Of a stretch of 64,000 nucleotides of DNA, positions 63,965-64,000 are shown piece after piece. Each line of letters starts with the position of its first letter. Position 1 is the first letter of the stretch. The translations under genes were made by a program, and so were the position numbers. The notes beneath the pieces are model-generated. The model saw nothing but the letters and a program-made list of their open reading frames with translations, was not told where the DNA came from and did no database searches. The stretch spans positions 1-64,000 of the forward strand of contig NZ_JAKCMV010000008.1 of the NCBI RefSeq assembly GCF_021440515.1, given 5' to 3'. The stretch comes from Enterobacter asburiae (GTDB taxonomy: Bacteria > Pseudomonadota > Gammaproteobacteria > Enterobacterales > Enterobacteriaceae).

Positions 63965-64000
63965 TCACTCTCTCTCCATGTTCAGCGGGAAATGACAGGC
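63965..64000 (-). CDS. sapD: SapD C-terminus (cut by window edge)
   Basis: The minus strand reads ACHFPLNMERE then TGA, which fits the end of SapD, the partner ATPase of SapF. Only the last 11 codons and stop are in the window. It precedes sapF with a one-base gap. Confidence 0.8.
   Translation of the reverse strand, partial: ACHFPLNMERE

Overview
The window is a chromosomal segment from a member of the Enterobacteriaceae close to Enterobacter/Lelliottia. Nearly every gene has an ortholog at the matching place on the E. coli K-12 map, from tyrTV-purU through galU-hns-tdk-adhE, oppABCDF, tonB, the trp operon, topA-cysB-acnA, pyrF and rnb-fabI to sapF. Protein identity is high but below E. coli level. 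Several departures (leuE in the kch position, yedEF between ompW and trpA, an rpfF gene beside the yciR/pdeR ortholog) point to Enterobacter-type genomes. The genus is inferred; I could run no database search.

Layout. 1-10.5 kb: 5' end of a tRNA-Tyr gene with its promoter, purU, ychJ, rssA-rssB (RpoS turnover), galU, hns, tdk, adhE, ychE. 10.5-17.7 kb: the oligopeptide permease operon oppABCDF and a voltage-gated K+ channel-like gene with a zinc-ribbon tail. 17.7-25.5 kb: clsA-yciU, yciY, a possible 42-residue membrane peptide, leuE, yciI, tonB, yciA, yciB, yciC, ompW and an unrecognised exported protein. 25.5-27.4 kb: a frameshifted zinc-ribbon reading frame, then yedE-yedF. 27.5-34.3 kb: the complete trp operon on the minus strand with trpL, attenuator, promoter and TrpR operator. 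34.3-40 kb: rnm-yciO, rluB, btuR-yciK, sohB, yciN. 40-51 kb: topA, cysB, three small genes (ymiA, yciX, ymiC-like), acnA, ribA, pgpB, lapA-lapB. 51-61 kb: pyrF-yciH, osmB, yciT, yciZ, rpfF and rpfR/pdeR (convergent), rnb, yciW, fabI. 61.1-63.15 kb: an AT-rich accessory islet with an HTH gene and a hexapeptide acetyltransferase gene. 63.16-64 kb: sapF and the last codons of sapD.

The genes are mostly housekeeping: amino-acid and peptide supply (opp, trp, cysB), envelope synthesis and repair (galU, clsA, pgpB, lapAB, fabI, yciB/C), nucleoid and RNA control (hns, topA, rnb, rnm, rluB), and iron and vitamin uptake or metabolism (tonB, btuR, ribA). Intergenic spaces are short and many converging gene pairs share a bidirectional hairpin terminator.

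The most interesting non-core material is the fabI-sapF islet, where a perfect 16-bp palindrome sits just upstream of the HTH gene. Next are the RpfF/RpfR fatty-acid signal synthase/sensor pair, the broken zinc-ribbon gene downstream of ompW, and the very small membrane-peptide genes.
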